This document shows positions 42,673 to 51,289 of a stretch of DNA of 64,000 bases, in pieces. Numbering within the stretch: position 1 is the stretch's first letter; every line of letters starts with the position of its first letter. The stretch is from NCBI RefSeq assembly GCF_003597675.1, contig NZ_CP030827.1:4220501-4284500 (forward strand), in the 5' to 3' direction. Made by a program: the position numbers and the translations under genes. The notes below the pieces were generated by a model that ran no database searches, was not told where the DNA came from, and worked only from the letters and a program-made list of their open reading frames with translations. This stretch comes from Neorhizobium sp. NCHU2750 (GTDB lineage: Bacteria > Pseudomonadota > Alphaproteobacteria > Rhizobiales > Rhizobiaceae).

Positions 42673-44250
42673 TCACTCCCACTCGATCGTGCCCGGCGGC
42701 TTCGAGGTCACGTCGTAGACGACGCGGTTGATGCCGCGCACCTCGTTGATGATGCGGGTTGCCGCGCGGCCGAGGAAATTCATGTCGTAGGGATAGAAAT
42801 CCGCCGTCATGCCGTCGACCGAGGTCACTGCCCGCAGCGCGCAGACGAAGTCATAGGTGCGGTAGTCGCCCATCACGCCGACGGTCTGGACCGGCAGAAG
42901 CACGGCAAATGCCTGCCAGATCGTGTCGTAGAGGCCGGCCTTGCGGATTTCGTCGAGATAGATCGCATCCGCCTTGCGCAGGATGTCGAGCTTCTCGCGG
43001 GTAATGCCGCCGGGGCAACGGATCGCGAGGCCCGGACCGGGGAAGGGGTGGCGGCCGATGAAGCTTTCCGGCAGGCCGAGTTCGCGGCCAAGCGCACGGA
43101 CTTCGTCCTTGAACAATTCCCGCAGCGGCTCGACGAGCTGCATGTTCATCCGCTCGGGCAGGCCGCCGACATTGTGGTGGCTCTTGATCGTCACGGAAGG
43201 GCCACCGGAGAAGGAGACGCTTTCGATCACGTCCGGATAGAGCGTGCCCTGTGCGAGGAATTTCGGCGCGCCCTTGCCGTCGGCGGCGATCTTGGCGGCT
43301 TCCGCCTCGAACACTTCGATGAACAGGCGGCCGATCGTCTTGCGCTTGGCTTCCGGGTCGGTGACGCCTTCGAGCTGGCCGAGGAACAGGTCGGATGCAT
43401 CGACGGCGACGAGCGGAATGTTGTAGTGGTCGCGGAACATGCCGACGACCTGCTCGGTCTCGCCCTGGCGCATCAGGCCATGGTCGACATAGATGCAGGT
43501 CAGCTGGTCGCCGATCGCCTCATGGATGAGGATCGCCGCAACCGACGAGTCGACGCCGCCGGAAAGGCCGCAGATGACGCGCTCGGAACCGACCTGATCC
43601 TTGATCTTGCGGATCATCTCGGCGCGGTAAGCTGCCATCGTCCAGTCCGACTTCAGACCGACGATCTTGTGCACGAAATTGGAAAGCAGCTTGGCGCCAT
43701 CCGGCGTATGCACCACTTCCGGGTGGAACATCGTCGTATAATAGTGGCGGCTCTCGTCGGCAGCGATGGCGAAAGGAGCATTCTCCGAGGTTGCGATCAC
43801 CTCGAAGCCTTCCGGCAGCTTGGTCACGCGGTCGCCGTGGCTCATCCATACCGGATAACGGCCGCCCTTTTCCCAGAAGCCTTCGAACAGCGGGCTCGAC
43901 TTCTTCACTTCCACATCGGCGCGGCCGAATTCGGCGGCATGGCCGCCTTCGACGACACCGCCAAGCTGGGTGCACAATGTCTGCTGGCCGTAGCAGATGC
44001 CAAGGATCGGCACACCGCTGTCGAACACCGCCTGCGGGGCGCGGGGGCTGCCTTCCGTCGTCACCGAAGCCGGGCCGCCGGAAAAGATCACGCCCTTCGG
44101 CTGCAGCTTGTCGAAAGCCGCCTGGGCGTTCTGGAAGGGATGGATTTCGCAATAGACACCCGCCTCGCGGATGCGGCGCGCAATCAGCTGCGTCACCTGG
44201 CTGCCGAAATCGATGATGAGGATGCTGTCGGGATGAGCTATCTGGGTCAT
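42673..44250 (-). CDS. guaA: GMP synthase (glutamine-hydrolysing)
   Basis: Converts XMP to GMP, 525 residues, complete. The N-terminal class I glutaminase (about 1-200) has the nucleophile in GICYGQQ near residue 89 and the His/Glu pair in FHPEVVHT near 176; the ATP-pyrophosphatase domain has the P-loop [13 protein letters not shown] near 232-244; the C-terminal dimerisation domain ends PPGTIEWE. Its 3' end is the copy of the attachment sequence paired with 41458-41475. The stop codon is TGA at 42673. Confidence 0.97.
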   Translation of the reverse strand: MTQIAHPDSILIIDFGSQVTQLIARRIREAGVYCEIHPFQNAQAAFDKLQPKGVIFSGGPASVTTEGSPRAPQAVFDSGVPILGICYGQQTLCTQLGGVVEGGHAAEFGRADVEVKKSSPLFEGFWEKGGRYPVWMSHGDRVTKLPEGFEVIATSENAPFAIAADESRHYYTTMFHPEVVHTPDGAKLLSNFVHKIVGLKSDWTMAAYRAEMIRKIKDQVGSERVICGLSGGVDSSVAAILIHEAIGDQLTCIYVDHGLMRQGETEQVVGMFRDHYNIPLVAVDASDLFLGQLEGVTDPEAKRKTIGRLFIEVFEAEAAKIAADGKGAPKFLAQGTLYPDVIESVSFSGGPSVTIKSHHNVGGLPERMNMQLVEPLRELFKDEVRALGRELGLPESFIGRHPFPGPGLAIRCPGGITREKLDILRKADAIYLDEIRKAGLYDTIWQAFAVLLPVQTVGVMGDYRTYDFVCALRAVTSVDGMTADFYPYDMNFLGRAATRIINEVRGINRVVYDVTSKPPGTIEWE

Positions 44251-44289
44251 GGCGAGCCTTTAATGAAGAACCCCGATTTTTGCAACTGC

Positions 44290-44928
44290 TCAGATGCGCA
44301 AATCGCCGGTTTCTAGGGCCTTCGCCAGGCTGTCGATGACGCCGGCCAGCTTCTCGTCGATGACATGCAGATATTCGGTCCAGTTGTCCACGTGTTTCAG
44401 CTCTTCCTTCCCATCAGAAATGCCGCGCAGCCCGATCAGGGATATGCCGAAAAGCTGGCAGCAGCGCATCACTGCAAAGGTCTCCATGTCCACCATGTCC
44501 GCGGCTACGAGATCATAGGCCGAGCCCGAGACGATATTGCCGCCGGTCGAAAGCGAAGCTTGGGGCACACCTGGAATGATGTGCGGCAGGGGCATGGCCG
44601 CCGGATGGTCGAGAAACGGCGTGCGTCCCTTCTCGAAGCCGAGCGGCGAGGCGTCCATGTCGCGATAGGCGACCGACGCGACCTGGTAGACTTCGGCCTG
44701 TTCGAGATTGCGCGAGCCGGCGGAACCGAGCGAGACGATCAGATCCGGCAACCGGTTTTCACCCTGCAGCTTCGTCAAGGCATGCGACAGCACGATGGCC
44801 GCCTCGACGGGGCCGACGCCGGTCATCAACGGCTTGATGCTGGACTTGAGATGCTGCCCGTATTCGGCATCGACGGCCATCACGAACAATACCGTGTGAG
44901 GGCCGAGCTGTTTCAGTTCGAAACTCAT
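44290..44928 (-). CDS. mtnN: 5'-methylthioadenosine/S-adenosylhomocysteine nucleosidase-like protein
   Basis: A 212-residue purine-nucleoside phosphorylase-fold enzyme that hydrolyses MTA and SAH to adenine and the thioribose. The start ATG 44928 shares a base with the stop of the thioesterase gene (TAATG). MTGVGPVEAAIVLSHAL near 35-51 and DMVDMETFAVMRCC near residue 145 (catalytic Glu and base-binding region) are typical; ISDGKEE near 168 carries the catalytic Asp. The longer open frame to 45432 is an overlap artefact. Confidence 0.9.
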   Translation of the reverse strand: MSFELKQLGPHTVLFVMAVDAEYGQHLKSSIKPLMTGVGPVEAAIVLSHALTKLQGENRLPDLIVSLGSAGSRNLEQAEVYQVASVAYRDMDASPLGFEKGRTPFLDHPAAMPLPHIIPGVPQASLSTGGNIVSGSAYDLVAADMVDMETFAVMRCCQLFGISLIGLRGISDGKEELKHVDNWTEYLHVIDEKLAGVIDSLAKALETGDLRI

Positions 44929-45377
44929 TATTCCACCACGTCGATCCGGTCGCGGATCACCATCATCGAGGCCGTCATCGAGGCGATCAGCTTGGCCGGT
45001 CCGTCGCCGATCGCATAGCCGCGGCCATCCGCGACGATGATCGTCGAACCGGGCTTGGTGACCTCTCCGCGGAATAAGAACCGCTCGCCGCGGCCGGGAG
45101 ACAGCAGGTTTACCTTGAACTCGATCGTCAGCAGCGACACGTTCGGGGCAATCACCGTGTAGGCCGCGTAGGTACAGGCCGTCTCCAGCGGAGCCGAAAT
45201 CACCCCGCCATGCAGAAAACCATGCTGCTGGGTGAGCTTCGGATCGAACGGAAGCTCGATCTCCACCATGCCCTGCTGGATGCGCGTCAGCTCCGCGCCG
45301 AGCATTCCCATCGCATTCTGGTTCCGGAAACTGCGCTTGATGCGCTCGTGAAAGTCCCCTGGGTCTGTAATCTTCAT
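44928..45377 (-). CDS. PaaI-type hotdog thioesterase
   Basis: A 149-residue acyl-CoA thioesterase with the hotdog fold. QQHGFLHGGVISAPLETAC near residues 47-65 is the PaaI signature with the conserved HGG and downstream acidic residue; LLTIEFKVNLLSPGRG near 80-95 is the second strand pair. The start chosen is ATG 45377; ATG 45392 is possible. Its stop codon overlaps the mtnN start, so the two are made together. The substrate is unknown. Confidence 0.88.
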   Translation of the reverse strand: MKITDPGDFHERIKRSFRNQNAMGMLGAELTRIQQGMVEIELPFDPKLTQQHGFLHGGVISAPLETACTYAAYTVIAPNVSLLTIEFKVNLLSPGRGERFLFRGEVTKPGSTIIVADGRGYAIGDGPAKLIASMTASMMVIRDRIDVVE

Positions 45378-45448
45378 GGCCCGCCCTTGCATTCGGCCGA
45401 AAGTGGCATGCTGCCGACGGATGGGCAAGCACGACAATATGACAATTG

Positions 45449-45901
45449 TCAATTCAACAGAACGATCGACAGGTTCAATGCCGTGGCAAATGCGACCCAC
45501 AGGCCGTAGAGGATGAAAAGCGCTGCCGCCAACCGGTTGGCACGCCAGCTCATGCCGATGAACAGCAGGATGAACACGAGCAAGGGAATGATGATGGCGA
45601 GGCCGAGGCCCGGACTTTGGAGCCCGAAAAAGGCCGGCGACCATGAAATATTCAGAAAGCCCTGGATGGCAAAGACGGTGAGCCTGCCGCCATTGTCCTC
45701 GTCATACCAGGTCGTGGCGAGCGCCACCCCGATCAGCACGTAAAGCAGGGTCCATACCGGCGCGAAGATCCATGCGGGTGGATTGAAGAATGGCTTTGCC
45801 AGCGACTGATACCACGCGCCCGGCAGGTTGCTGACACCACTCAACACCCCGAGCGACACCGAGGCGACGATGAAAAGAATAAAGACGATGGGTTTGGTCA
45901 T
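45449..45901 (-). CDS. tspO: TspO/MBR-family membrane protein
   Basis: A 150-residue five-helix outer- or inner-membrane protein that binds porphyrins and can affect pigment and stress regulation in alphaproteobacteria. The start ATG 45901 is preferred; the frame to 46027 overlaps the DUF1513 gene end. Conserved features are WYQSLAKPFFNPPAWIFAPVWTLLY near residues 29-53 (quoted in part) and FLNISWSPAFFG near 84. It follows the iron operon by 37 bases on the same strand and might be read through from it, which would fit a tetrapyrrole link. Confidence 0.92.
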   Translation of the reverse strand: MTKPIVFILFIVASVSLGVLSGVSNLPGAWYQSLAKPFFNPPAWIFAPVWTLLYVLIGVALATTWYDEDNGGRLTVFAIQGFLNISWSPAFFGLQSPGLGLAIIIPLLVFILLFIGMSWRANRLAAALFILYGLWVAFATALNLSIVLLN

Positions 45902-45938
45902 GGGCTGACAGATAGGGCGCCGACCGTTCAGGCACAGG

Positions 45939-47024
45939 TCAGCCGATCCGCACGATATGCTGGTCCCAGGCGACGTCGCTGCGGCTGCCATTGAACCGTC
46001 CGTCATAGGTGGAAACCGCCATGCCATGCGCCGCTGGCGCCACCCCGGCGGCCTCCCGCACGCTTTCCTCCCTCAGCACCAGTCCGCTCTTTGCGTCGAG
46101 TATGACGGAGCCACCGGCGATCGGCGATGTCAGCCCGACGATGTTCTCGTGCCGGCTCACCGCGATCGCCCCGACATAATTGCCGAGCCGGGCCGTCGTC
46201 TCGTCGGGAAGCTGCAGGAGCGCGATATCGTCCCCTTTCGAAAACCAGCCCGCAAGCGGTGGTGCTGCGTTGCGGGCACCTTCCCACTGGCAGGCAAACC
46301 AGATGCGGCCGCCTTCGGCAATGTCGAGATGGCGTGTCGAAAGCTGGCGGAGCGACGAGGGGAGGGAATGCCTCTGCACCACCGCCCCTGTCCTTGCATC
46401 CAGCATGACGAGCGACGGTTCCATATGGTCGAGGTTGAGCTTGGTGCGGCCGAAATCCGGATGCGTCTCGATCCCGCCATTGGCGATCACCAGCAGCGAT
46501 CCGTCGTCCGACACCGTCATGTCATGGGTGCCGATCCCATGCGCATCGAACTCGCCGATCCGCCGGAACCGTTGGCGGGCATCATAGAGCCCGATCATTC
46601 CCCGATTGTTGTCGAAGTCGTTCTCGCTGGCATAGAGCACCGCGCCATCTGGGGAAAAATGCCCGTGCCCGTAGAAGTGCCGTCCCTCGGGTGCAGTCAT
46701 GATGATCGGCTCTGTCTGGCGCGAGGGATCGATGACCATCGCAAACGTACCCGGCCGACGGGCGAAGGCGACGACGCGGCCGGTGGCGGCGCTGTAGGCC
46801 ATGCCGTGCGCACGGGCGGGAAGCGCCACGCGGTCGATAATCTCGCCGCGCTCGGACACGGTGGCGATGCCGAAGGAACCATCGGGTGCACGAAAGCCGG
46901 AAGCGTAGACGGCATCGGCGTGCTCCAAGGCCAGAAGAGAACCGGGCGCAAGCGTTGCCGCAAAGCCGATGCCGGCGGCCTTCAGGAATGCCCGGCGGTC
47001 GATCACCGCGCCACACCAGGCCAT
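45939..47024 (-). CDS. DUF1513 secreted protein, last gene of the imelysin iron operon
   Basis: A 361-residue exported protein, probably a seven-bladed propeller (DUF1513). ATG 47024 sits just behind the stop of the imelysin gene (GGAG in its last codons). A twin-arginine-type signal DRRAFLKAAGIGFAA lies at residues 8-22. The repeats HGMAYS, YGHGHFSPDG, GTHDMTVSDDG and AHGMAVSTYDG are the characteristic His-rich turns. Its role is unknown, but it is co-encoded with imelysin and DUF1111 genes in many proteobacteria, suggesting a role in periplasmic iron handling. Confidence 0.88.
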   Translation of the reverse strand: MAWCGAVIDRRAFLKAAGIGFAATLAPGSLLALEHADAVYASGFRAPDGSFGIATVSERGEIIDRVALPARAHGMAYSAATGRVVAFARRPGTFAMVIDPSRQTEPIIMTAPEGRHFYGHGHFSPDGAVLYASENDFDNNRGMIGLYDARQRFRRIGEFDAHGIGTHDMTVSDDGSLLVIANGGIETHPDFGRTKLNLDHMEPSLVMLDARTGAVVQRHSLPSSLRQLSTRHLDIAEGGRIWFACQWEGARNAAPPLAGWFSKGDDIALLQLPDETTARLGNYVGAIAVSRHENIVGLTSPIAGGSVILDAKSGLVLREESVREAAGVAPAAHGMAVSTYDGRFNGSRSDVAWDQHIVRIG

Positions 47025-47025
47025 G

Positions 47026-48138
47026 TCAGTCTCCGTCGGCGAAGGAAAAGCCGGAAGAAAGGCCGATCGCGCCGCCATATCCGTCATTCAGCCTGGTGAT
47101 CACCTCCTTGCCGTCGGCAAGCAATGTGTCGAGCTTCTTTCGATCGCCCTCATCCGCAACCGCCTTTTCGAGATCCGGCGTCATGCCCGCGGCAAGTGCT
47201 GCCATCGCCCTCAGCTTTTCGTCCGTCGCGGCAACCATCGGCCTGTCCTTCTCCGGCAGAAGCTCGACCATGCCGGATTTGGTCAGCAGTTCGGCAAGCC
47301 CGTCGAGATTGGCCTTCACCATCGGCCAGGTGTTTTCCGACCGCCAGAACAGCGCCTGTTTGGGAAACTTCGCCTTGTCGGCGCCCTTGTAGAAGGTTTC
47401 GATACGCTGGTCGCGGACGGTTTCGGCGCCATGCACGAGAATACCGAGCAGGCCGGTGATCGCCTCGCCGCTGGTGCGATAGATGGGATTGTCCGGCCCC
47501 GGCTGCTCCCAGGCCTTGGCGATACCATCCGGCGCATCCCATATGCCGGCAATCTCGGCCGCGACATTGCCGATATTCCCGGCAACCGCCGCGCTGTAAC
47601 GGCAGCGGAAGTCATTTCCGGAAATAAGCGTATCTGAGCCCGTTCCGAAGAGCAGGTATTCCAGTGCGCCGAGCCCCTGCGTCGCAACGCTCTTGGTGGC
47701 AAGCATCTTCGGGTCGGTCGCTGTCTCATCGGATTTGGACAATACCGCCTGCACCTGCTTGAGCCCCGTGCTCTTGCGGTCGGGATAGAACATGATGCGT
47801 TCGAAGCGGTTCTGCTCGATAGCAGGACCAATACGAACGATCTCGATATGAGCCCAGCTGGCGGCGAGCTTGCCGAAACCTACCCTGGCTGCATCGTAAT
47901 TTTTCTGCGAGGGCGCCTTGCAGAGCGCCTTCATCGTCGTAGCCATCTCTTCGGCCGAGGCCTGAAACGCGTCGTAGCCGGGCCGGATGAAGCCGTTGAC
48001 GGCAGCCGTCATCACCTTCGTCACCGTTGCAGCTGGCAGTTCCACGGCCGGCGCCGTATCCGCGTCCTGCGCAAATACCGGTAGGGCAGAGGCTGCGGAA
48101 AGCAGGGCGGTCAGGCCGACGGCAATGATCTTTCGCAT
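47026..48138 (-). CDS. Imelysin-family protein lacking the GxHxxE motif
   Basis: A 370-residue exported helical protein of the imelysin/peptidase M75 family. The signal peptide covers about residues 1-24. The family motif GxHxxE, proposed to bind metal, is here GLGALE (LGALEYLLFG), so the His is replaced by Gly, unlike the first imelysin of the operon. ATG 48138 overlaps the stop of the DUF1111 gene (TGATG). Possibly a structural partner rather than a metal binder. Confidence 0.88.
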   Translation of the reverse strand: MRKIIAVGLTALLSAASALPVFAQDADTAPAVELPAATVTKVMTAAVNGFIRPGYDAFQASAEEMATTMKALCKAPSQKNYDAARVGFGKLAASWAHIEIVRIGPAIEQNRFERIMFYPDRKSTGLKQVQAVLSKSDETATDPKMLATKSVATQGLGALEYLLFGTGSDTLISGNDFRCRYSAAVAGNIGNVAAEIAGIWDAPDGIAKAWEQPGPDNPIYRTSGEAITGLLGILVHGAETVRDQRIETFYKGADKAKFPKQALFWRSENTWPMVKANLDGLAELLTKSGMVELLPEKDRPMVAATDEKLRAMAALAAGMTPDLEKAVADEGDRKKLDTLLADGKEVITRLNDGYGGAIGLSSGFSFADGD

Positions 48139-49676
48139 CACAGGGACTCCAGGAAGGTGAGAAGGGCTGAGCGGTCTTGAGCATCCATGGCGGCAAATGC
48201 ATCGCGGGCCGCCTGTCCTTCGCCGCCATGCCAGAGGATCGCCTCGGTAAGGTTTCGCGCACGTCCGTCATGCAGGAAGAAGGTATGCCCGTTGACGGTC
48301 TTCGTCAGGCCGATGCCCCAGAGCGGCTGGGTGCGCCACTCCCGGCCATCGGCCACGCCGACCTGCTGGCCATCGGCCAGACCTTCGCCCATGTCGTGCA
48401 GCAGGAAATCCGAATAGGGCCAGATAAGCTGGAACGCCTGCGCCTTGTTGCCGGCATCGCGGCGGGTGACGAATTTCGGCGTGTGGCAGCCAATGCAGCC
48501 GGCGGAATAGAACATCTGCTTGCCCTTCAGCACCGTCGGGTCGTCGATGTCGCGACGGGCCGGCACGGCGAGGTTTTCCGAATAGAAGGTGACGAGCGAG
48601 AGAACCGGCTCGGGAGCCTCGACCGGGCCTAGCCGTTCCTGCACGCCGGTTGGCATGGCCAGGCACTCGCCTTGTGCCTTGGTGCAGTCACCATGGGAAA
48701 ACGGATCATCCTTGGTCGAGATCCCGATATCCCCGGCAAAGGCCGACGAACTCTGGTCGCGGATCGAGGCATTCTGGGCCTTGAAGCCGAAGCGACCGAG
48801 CTTCAGTTCGCCGCTGATATGGTCGCGCACCAGCGCCGGCCTGCCGGATATGCCGTCGCCATCCTTGTCGTCCGGATCGGCCCTGGCGAGAATATCCGCC
48901 TCGTGGATCGCCTGGATCAACCCCATGCCGATCATCGGTGGCGCTATCCTTGGCGATAGCGTCACGTCGCCTTCCATCGGGCCATAGCCGAGATTGCTGA
49001 CCGAATAGCTTGGCTTGCGCAGGCTGACGATGTCACCATCGCCGAGCGTAACCGGAATTTCCTCATAGGAAATCTCCATCCGGCCTTCCGCAGCAAGGCC
49101 CGGAACGGCGAGATCCTGGAATTGCTCGCCATAGACGGCATCGGGGAAATTGAGCTTGCGGTAATCCGCGGTCGCCTCCCGTTCCGCACTGGTGCGGGCA
49201 GGTCGCGCCAGTCTCAGGAACATCGAGGTCGCATCCGCAGCCCCTTCCGGCGGGTGGCCCCGCCCGTCTTTCAGGTGGCAGCTTTGGCAGGCGCGTGCGT
49301 TGAACAGCGGCCCGAGCCCGTCCGATGCCTGGGTGGAGGACGGGGCGGAAACCCAGAGCTTGGTGAACAGCGCATTGCCGAGCTTGAAGGTCTGCTCTTC
49401 CTCGAAGGTGATATTGGGTGAGAAATGCGAAAACGCATCGCCATTGACGATCGCCTTCGTCGTTGCTGCCCCCGCCGGCATGGCCTCGAATTGTTCGGAC
49501 CGGGAAAAATCCGTCACCGGCTGCGTCACCCGCTCGACACGTTTCAGATCCTTGGGATTGAGATCGGTGCGAGTGCTGGGCAACGGACCATCGCTGCCGC
49601 TCGCCATCCATGGCGTCAGCAGCATCGCGGCGGAACAGAGCGGTAGCAGGTATTTTGAGGCGCCGGTCAGGGCCAT
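48138..49676 (-). CDS. Di-haem oxidoreductase, putative thiol/peroxidase type (DUF1111)
   Basis: A 512-residue periplasmic c-type cytochrome. A signal peptide covers about residues 1-27. Two haem sites are visible: ACQSCH near residue 134 and GCIGCH near 398. The family is related to di-haem peroxidases; in other proteobacteria it accompanies imelysin genes in iron-responsive operons. It is 45 bases downstream of the first imelysin gene, and its stop codon overlaps the second imelysin start. Confidence 0.9.
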   Translation of the reverse strand: MALTGASKYLLPLCSAAMLLTPWMASGSDGPLPSTRTDLNPKDLKRVERVTQPVTDFSRSEQFEAMPAGAATTKAIVNGDAFSHFSPNITFEEEQTFKLGNALFTKLWVSAPSSTQASDGLGPLFNARACQSCHLKDGRGHPPEGAADATSMFLRLARPARTSAEREATADYRKLNFPDAVYGEQFQDLAVPGLAAEGRMEISYEEIPVTLGDGDIVSLRKPSYSVSNLGYGPMEGDVTLSPRIAPPMIGMGLIQAIHEADILARADPDDKDGDGISGRPALVRDHISGELKLGRFGFKAQNASIRDQSSSAFAGDIGISTKDDPFSHGDCTKAQGECLAMPTGVQERLGPVEAPEPVLSLVTFYSENLAVPARRDIDDPTVLKGKQMFYSAGCIGCHTPKFVTRRDAGNKAQAFQLIWPYSDFLLHDMGEGLADGQQVGVADGREWRTQPLWGIGLTKTVNGHTFFLHDGRARNLTEAILWHGGEGQAARDAFAAMDAQDRSALLTFLESL

Positions 49677-49721
49677 GGCAAACCGGGCCTCGCCGTCGAG
49701 CGAGGCCCGCCTTTTTGTCGA

Positions 49722-50999
49722 TTACTTGAACACGGCGTCGGGGTTATCGAGGCTGTCGGATCCTTCGAGCTCGACAGTCCCAAGATCCAGCGAAGCGATG
49801 ACGCGCTCGATGCTCTTGGTCTGGCTGGTCAGCCCGTCGATGGCCTTCTGGACGACTGCATTGCCCTTCTTGTTGTTCTCGCCGATCATCTGGTCATAGG
49901 CTTCGACCTTCTGGGCGCGGTCCTTCATCACGTTCATCGCCGCAAGCGTGGTATCGAGCTTGCCCATCATCTCCTTGTTCAGCGCCTTGTCCTTGGCGAC
50001 CACCAGATCGGAAAGCGATGGACCTTTCATCTTGGTCCCGTCGACACGGGTATACTGCCCCGTATAGGCCGACTTGATGCCGATCGCGTCGTTGAGATGG
50101 GAGGCATAGGTGTTATCGGAGAAGCAGTCATGCTCCTCTTCCGGATCGTGCAGCAGAAGGCCGAGTTTCATCCGTTCGCCGGCAAGCTCGCCATAGGAGA
50201 GCGAGCCCATGCCGGTCAGGATGGTGGTCAGCCCGGCCTTGGGGTCGGCCTCGACATGTTTGGTTGCCTCGCCATCCGGTGCCCAGGCCGTCACCATGTC
50301 CTGAAGATCCGAGACGAGAAGCGTGGTCGCGGCCTTGAGATAGGCGGCGCGGCGATCGCAATTGCCACCCGTGCAATTGGCCTTGTCATAGTCTGTATAG
50401 GGACGTTCGCCGGCGCCCGGTCCGGTGCCGTTGAGGTCCTGGCCCCAGAGCAGGAATTCGATGGCATGGTAACCGGTCGCCACATTGGCCTCGATCTCGC
50501 CCGCCTCGTTCAGGCTGCGGAGCTTCTCCGGCGTGAGTTCGGTGAAATCGGCTTCCTCACCGTTGATCTTGATCTTCGGATTGGCGATGACATTGGCGGT
50601 GTAGAGCGCATTCTCGTCGCTCTCGGTCCCATAGGACGCGTCGACATAGTCGATCAGCCCTTCGTCCAGCGGCCATGCATTCACCTTGCCTTCCCACTCA
50701 TCGACGATCGGGTTGCCGAAACGATAGACCTCGGTCTGCTGATAGGGAACGCGTGCTGCAATCCAGGCGATTTTCGCCGCCTTCAGCGTCTTGTCGCTCG
50801 GCGCGGCGATCAGCGCGTCGACCGCCTTGTCGAGCGCCTGGGCCGTGGTCAGCGAATCCTGATATTTCGCATGCGCCAGTTCGGCATAGTGTTTGAGCAC
50901 GGCTTCGGGTGTGGTGTCCGCTCGCGCCGGTGCCGATCCGAAGACCGATGAAGCGGCAAGAAGCGCCAAAGCGGCGCCGATCAAGGTCTTTTGGGTCAT
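49722..50999 (-). CDS. Imelysin-family iron-regulated protein
   Basis: A 425-residue exported helical protein, first gene of the operon. The signal peptide ends near ARAD at residue 28. The imelysin motif is intact: GYHAIE (residues near 180), followed by LLWGQDLNGTGPGAGERPYTDY, the pattern of the IrpA/ICMP group of periplasmic iron-regulated proteins. An ICE-like sequence and a TTGACA -35 lie upstream. The operon runs imelysin, DUF1111, imelysin, DUF1513. Confidence 0.92.
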   Translation of the reverse strand: MTQKTLIGAALALLAASSVFGSAPARADTTPEAVLKHYAELAHAKYQDSLTTAQALDKAVDALIAAPSDKTLKAAKIAWIAARVPYQQTEVYRFGNPIVDEWEGKVNAWPLDEGLIDYVDASYGTESDENALYTANVIANPKIKINGEEADFTELTPEKLRSLNEAGEIEANVATGYHAIEFLLWGQDLNGTGPGAGERPYTDYDKANCTGGNCDRRAAYLKAATTLLVSDLQDMVTAWAPDGEATKHVEADPKAGLTTILTGMGSLSYGELAGERMKLGLLLHDPEEEHDCFSDNTYASHLNDAIGIKSAYTGQYTRVDGTKMKGPSLSDLVVAKDKALNKEMMGKLDTTLAAMNVMKDRAQKVEAYDQMIGENNKKGNAVVQKAIDGLTSQTKSIERVIASLDLGTVELEGSDSLDNPDAVFK

Positions 51000-51066
51000 G
51001 TCCTCTCCTTCGCGGCGTCTATCCCGTAACGCCGCCCGAGAGAGTTTTTGCGTGATTTAAAACTGG

Positions 51067-51098
51067 TGTCAAACGTTCTAGTTTAGAATAGTTTGAAA
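51067..51098 (-). promoter_or_regulatory. ICE-like site and -35 of the imelysin operon
   Basis: TTTAGAA-TAG-TTTGAAA at 51082-51098 matches 12 of 14 defined positions of the Irr ICE. A perfect TTGACA -35 (minus strand, 51072-51067) starts nine bases nearer the gene. The site is upstream of -35, the position expected for activation. A second overlapping palindrome TTCTA-GTT-TAGAA lies at 51076-51088. Confidence 0.6.
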
Positions 51099-51289
51099 TG
51101 CTCAACTTTCGGTTCGCAGGGGTGCTGGTGTCGCGGCATCAGGGCGGCAAGTCGCGACCGGAGCTGTCGCGCCTCAGCATACCGGCCGGCAATTCGTGGG
51201 CGGCCAACAGAGTTTTTGCCCAAACTGTCGTCAAACCTTCATGGCGCAACGATACGGCCCGGTCATCACTATTGCCATAGGGGGAAAGT

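Noticed and set aside
42577..44316. 579-residue plus-strand frame across guaA
   Set aside because: Exact antisense shadow of guaA; no ribosome-binding site and no family pattern.
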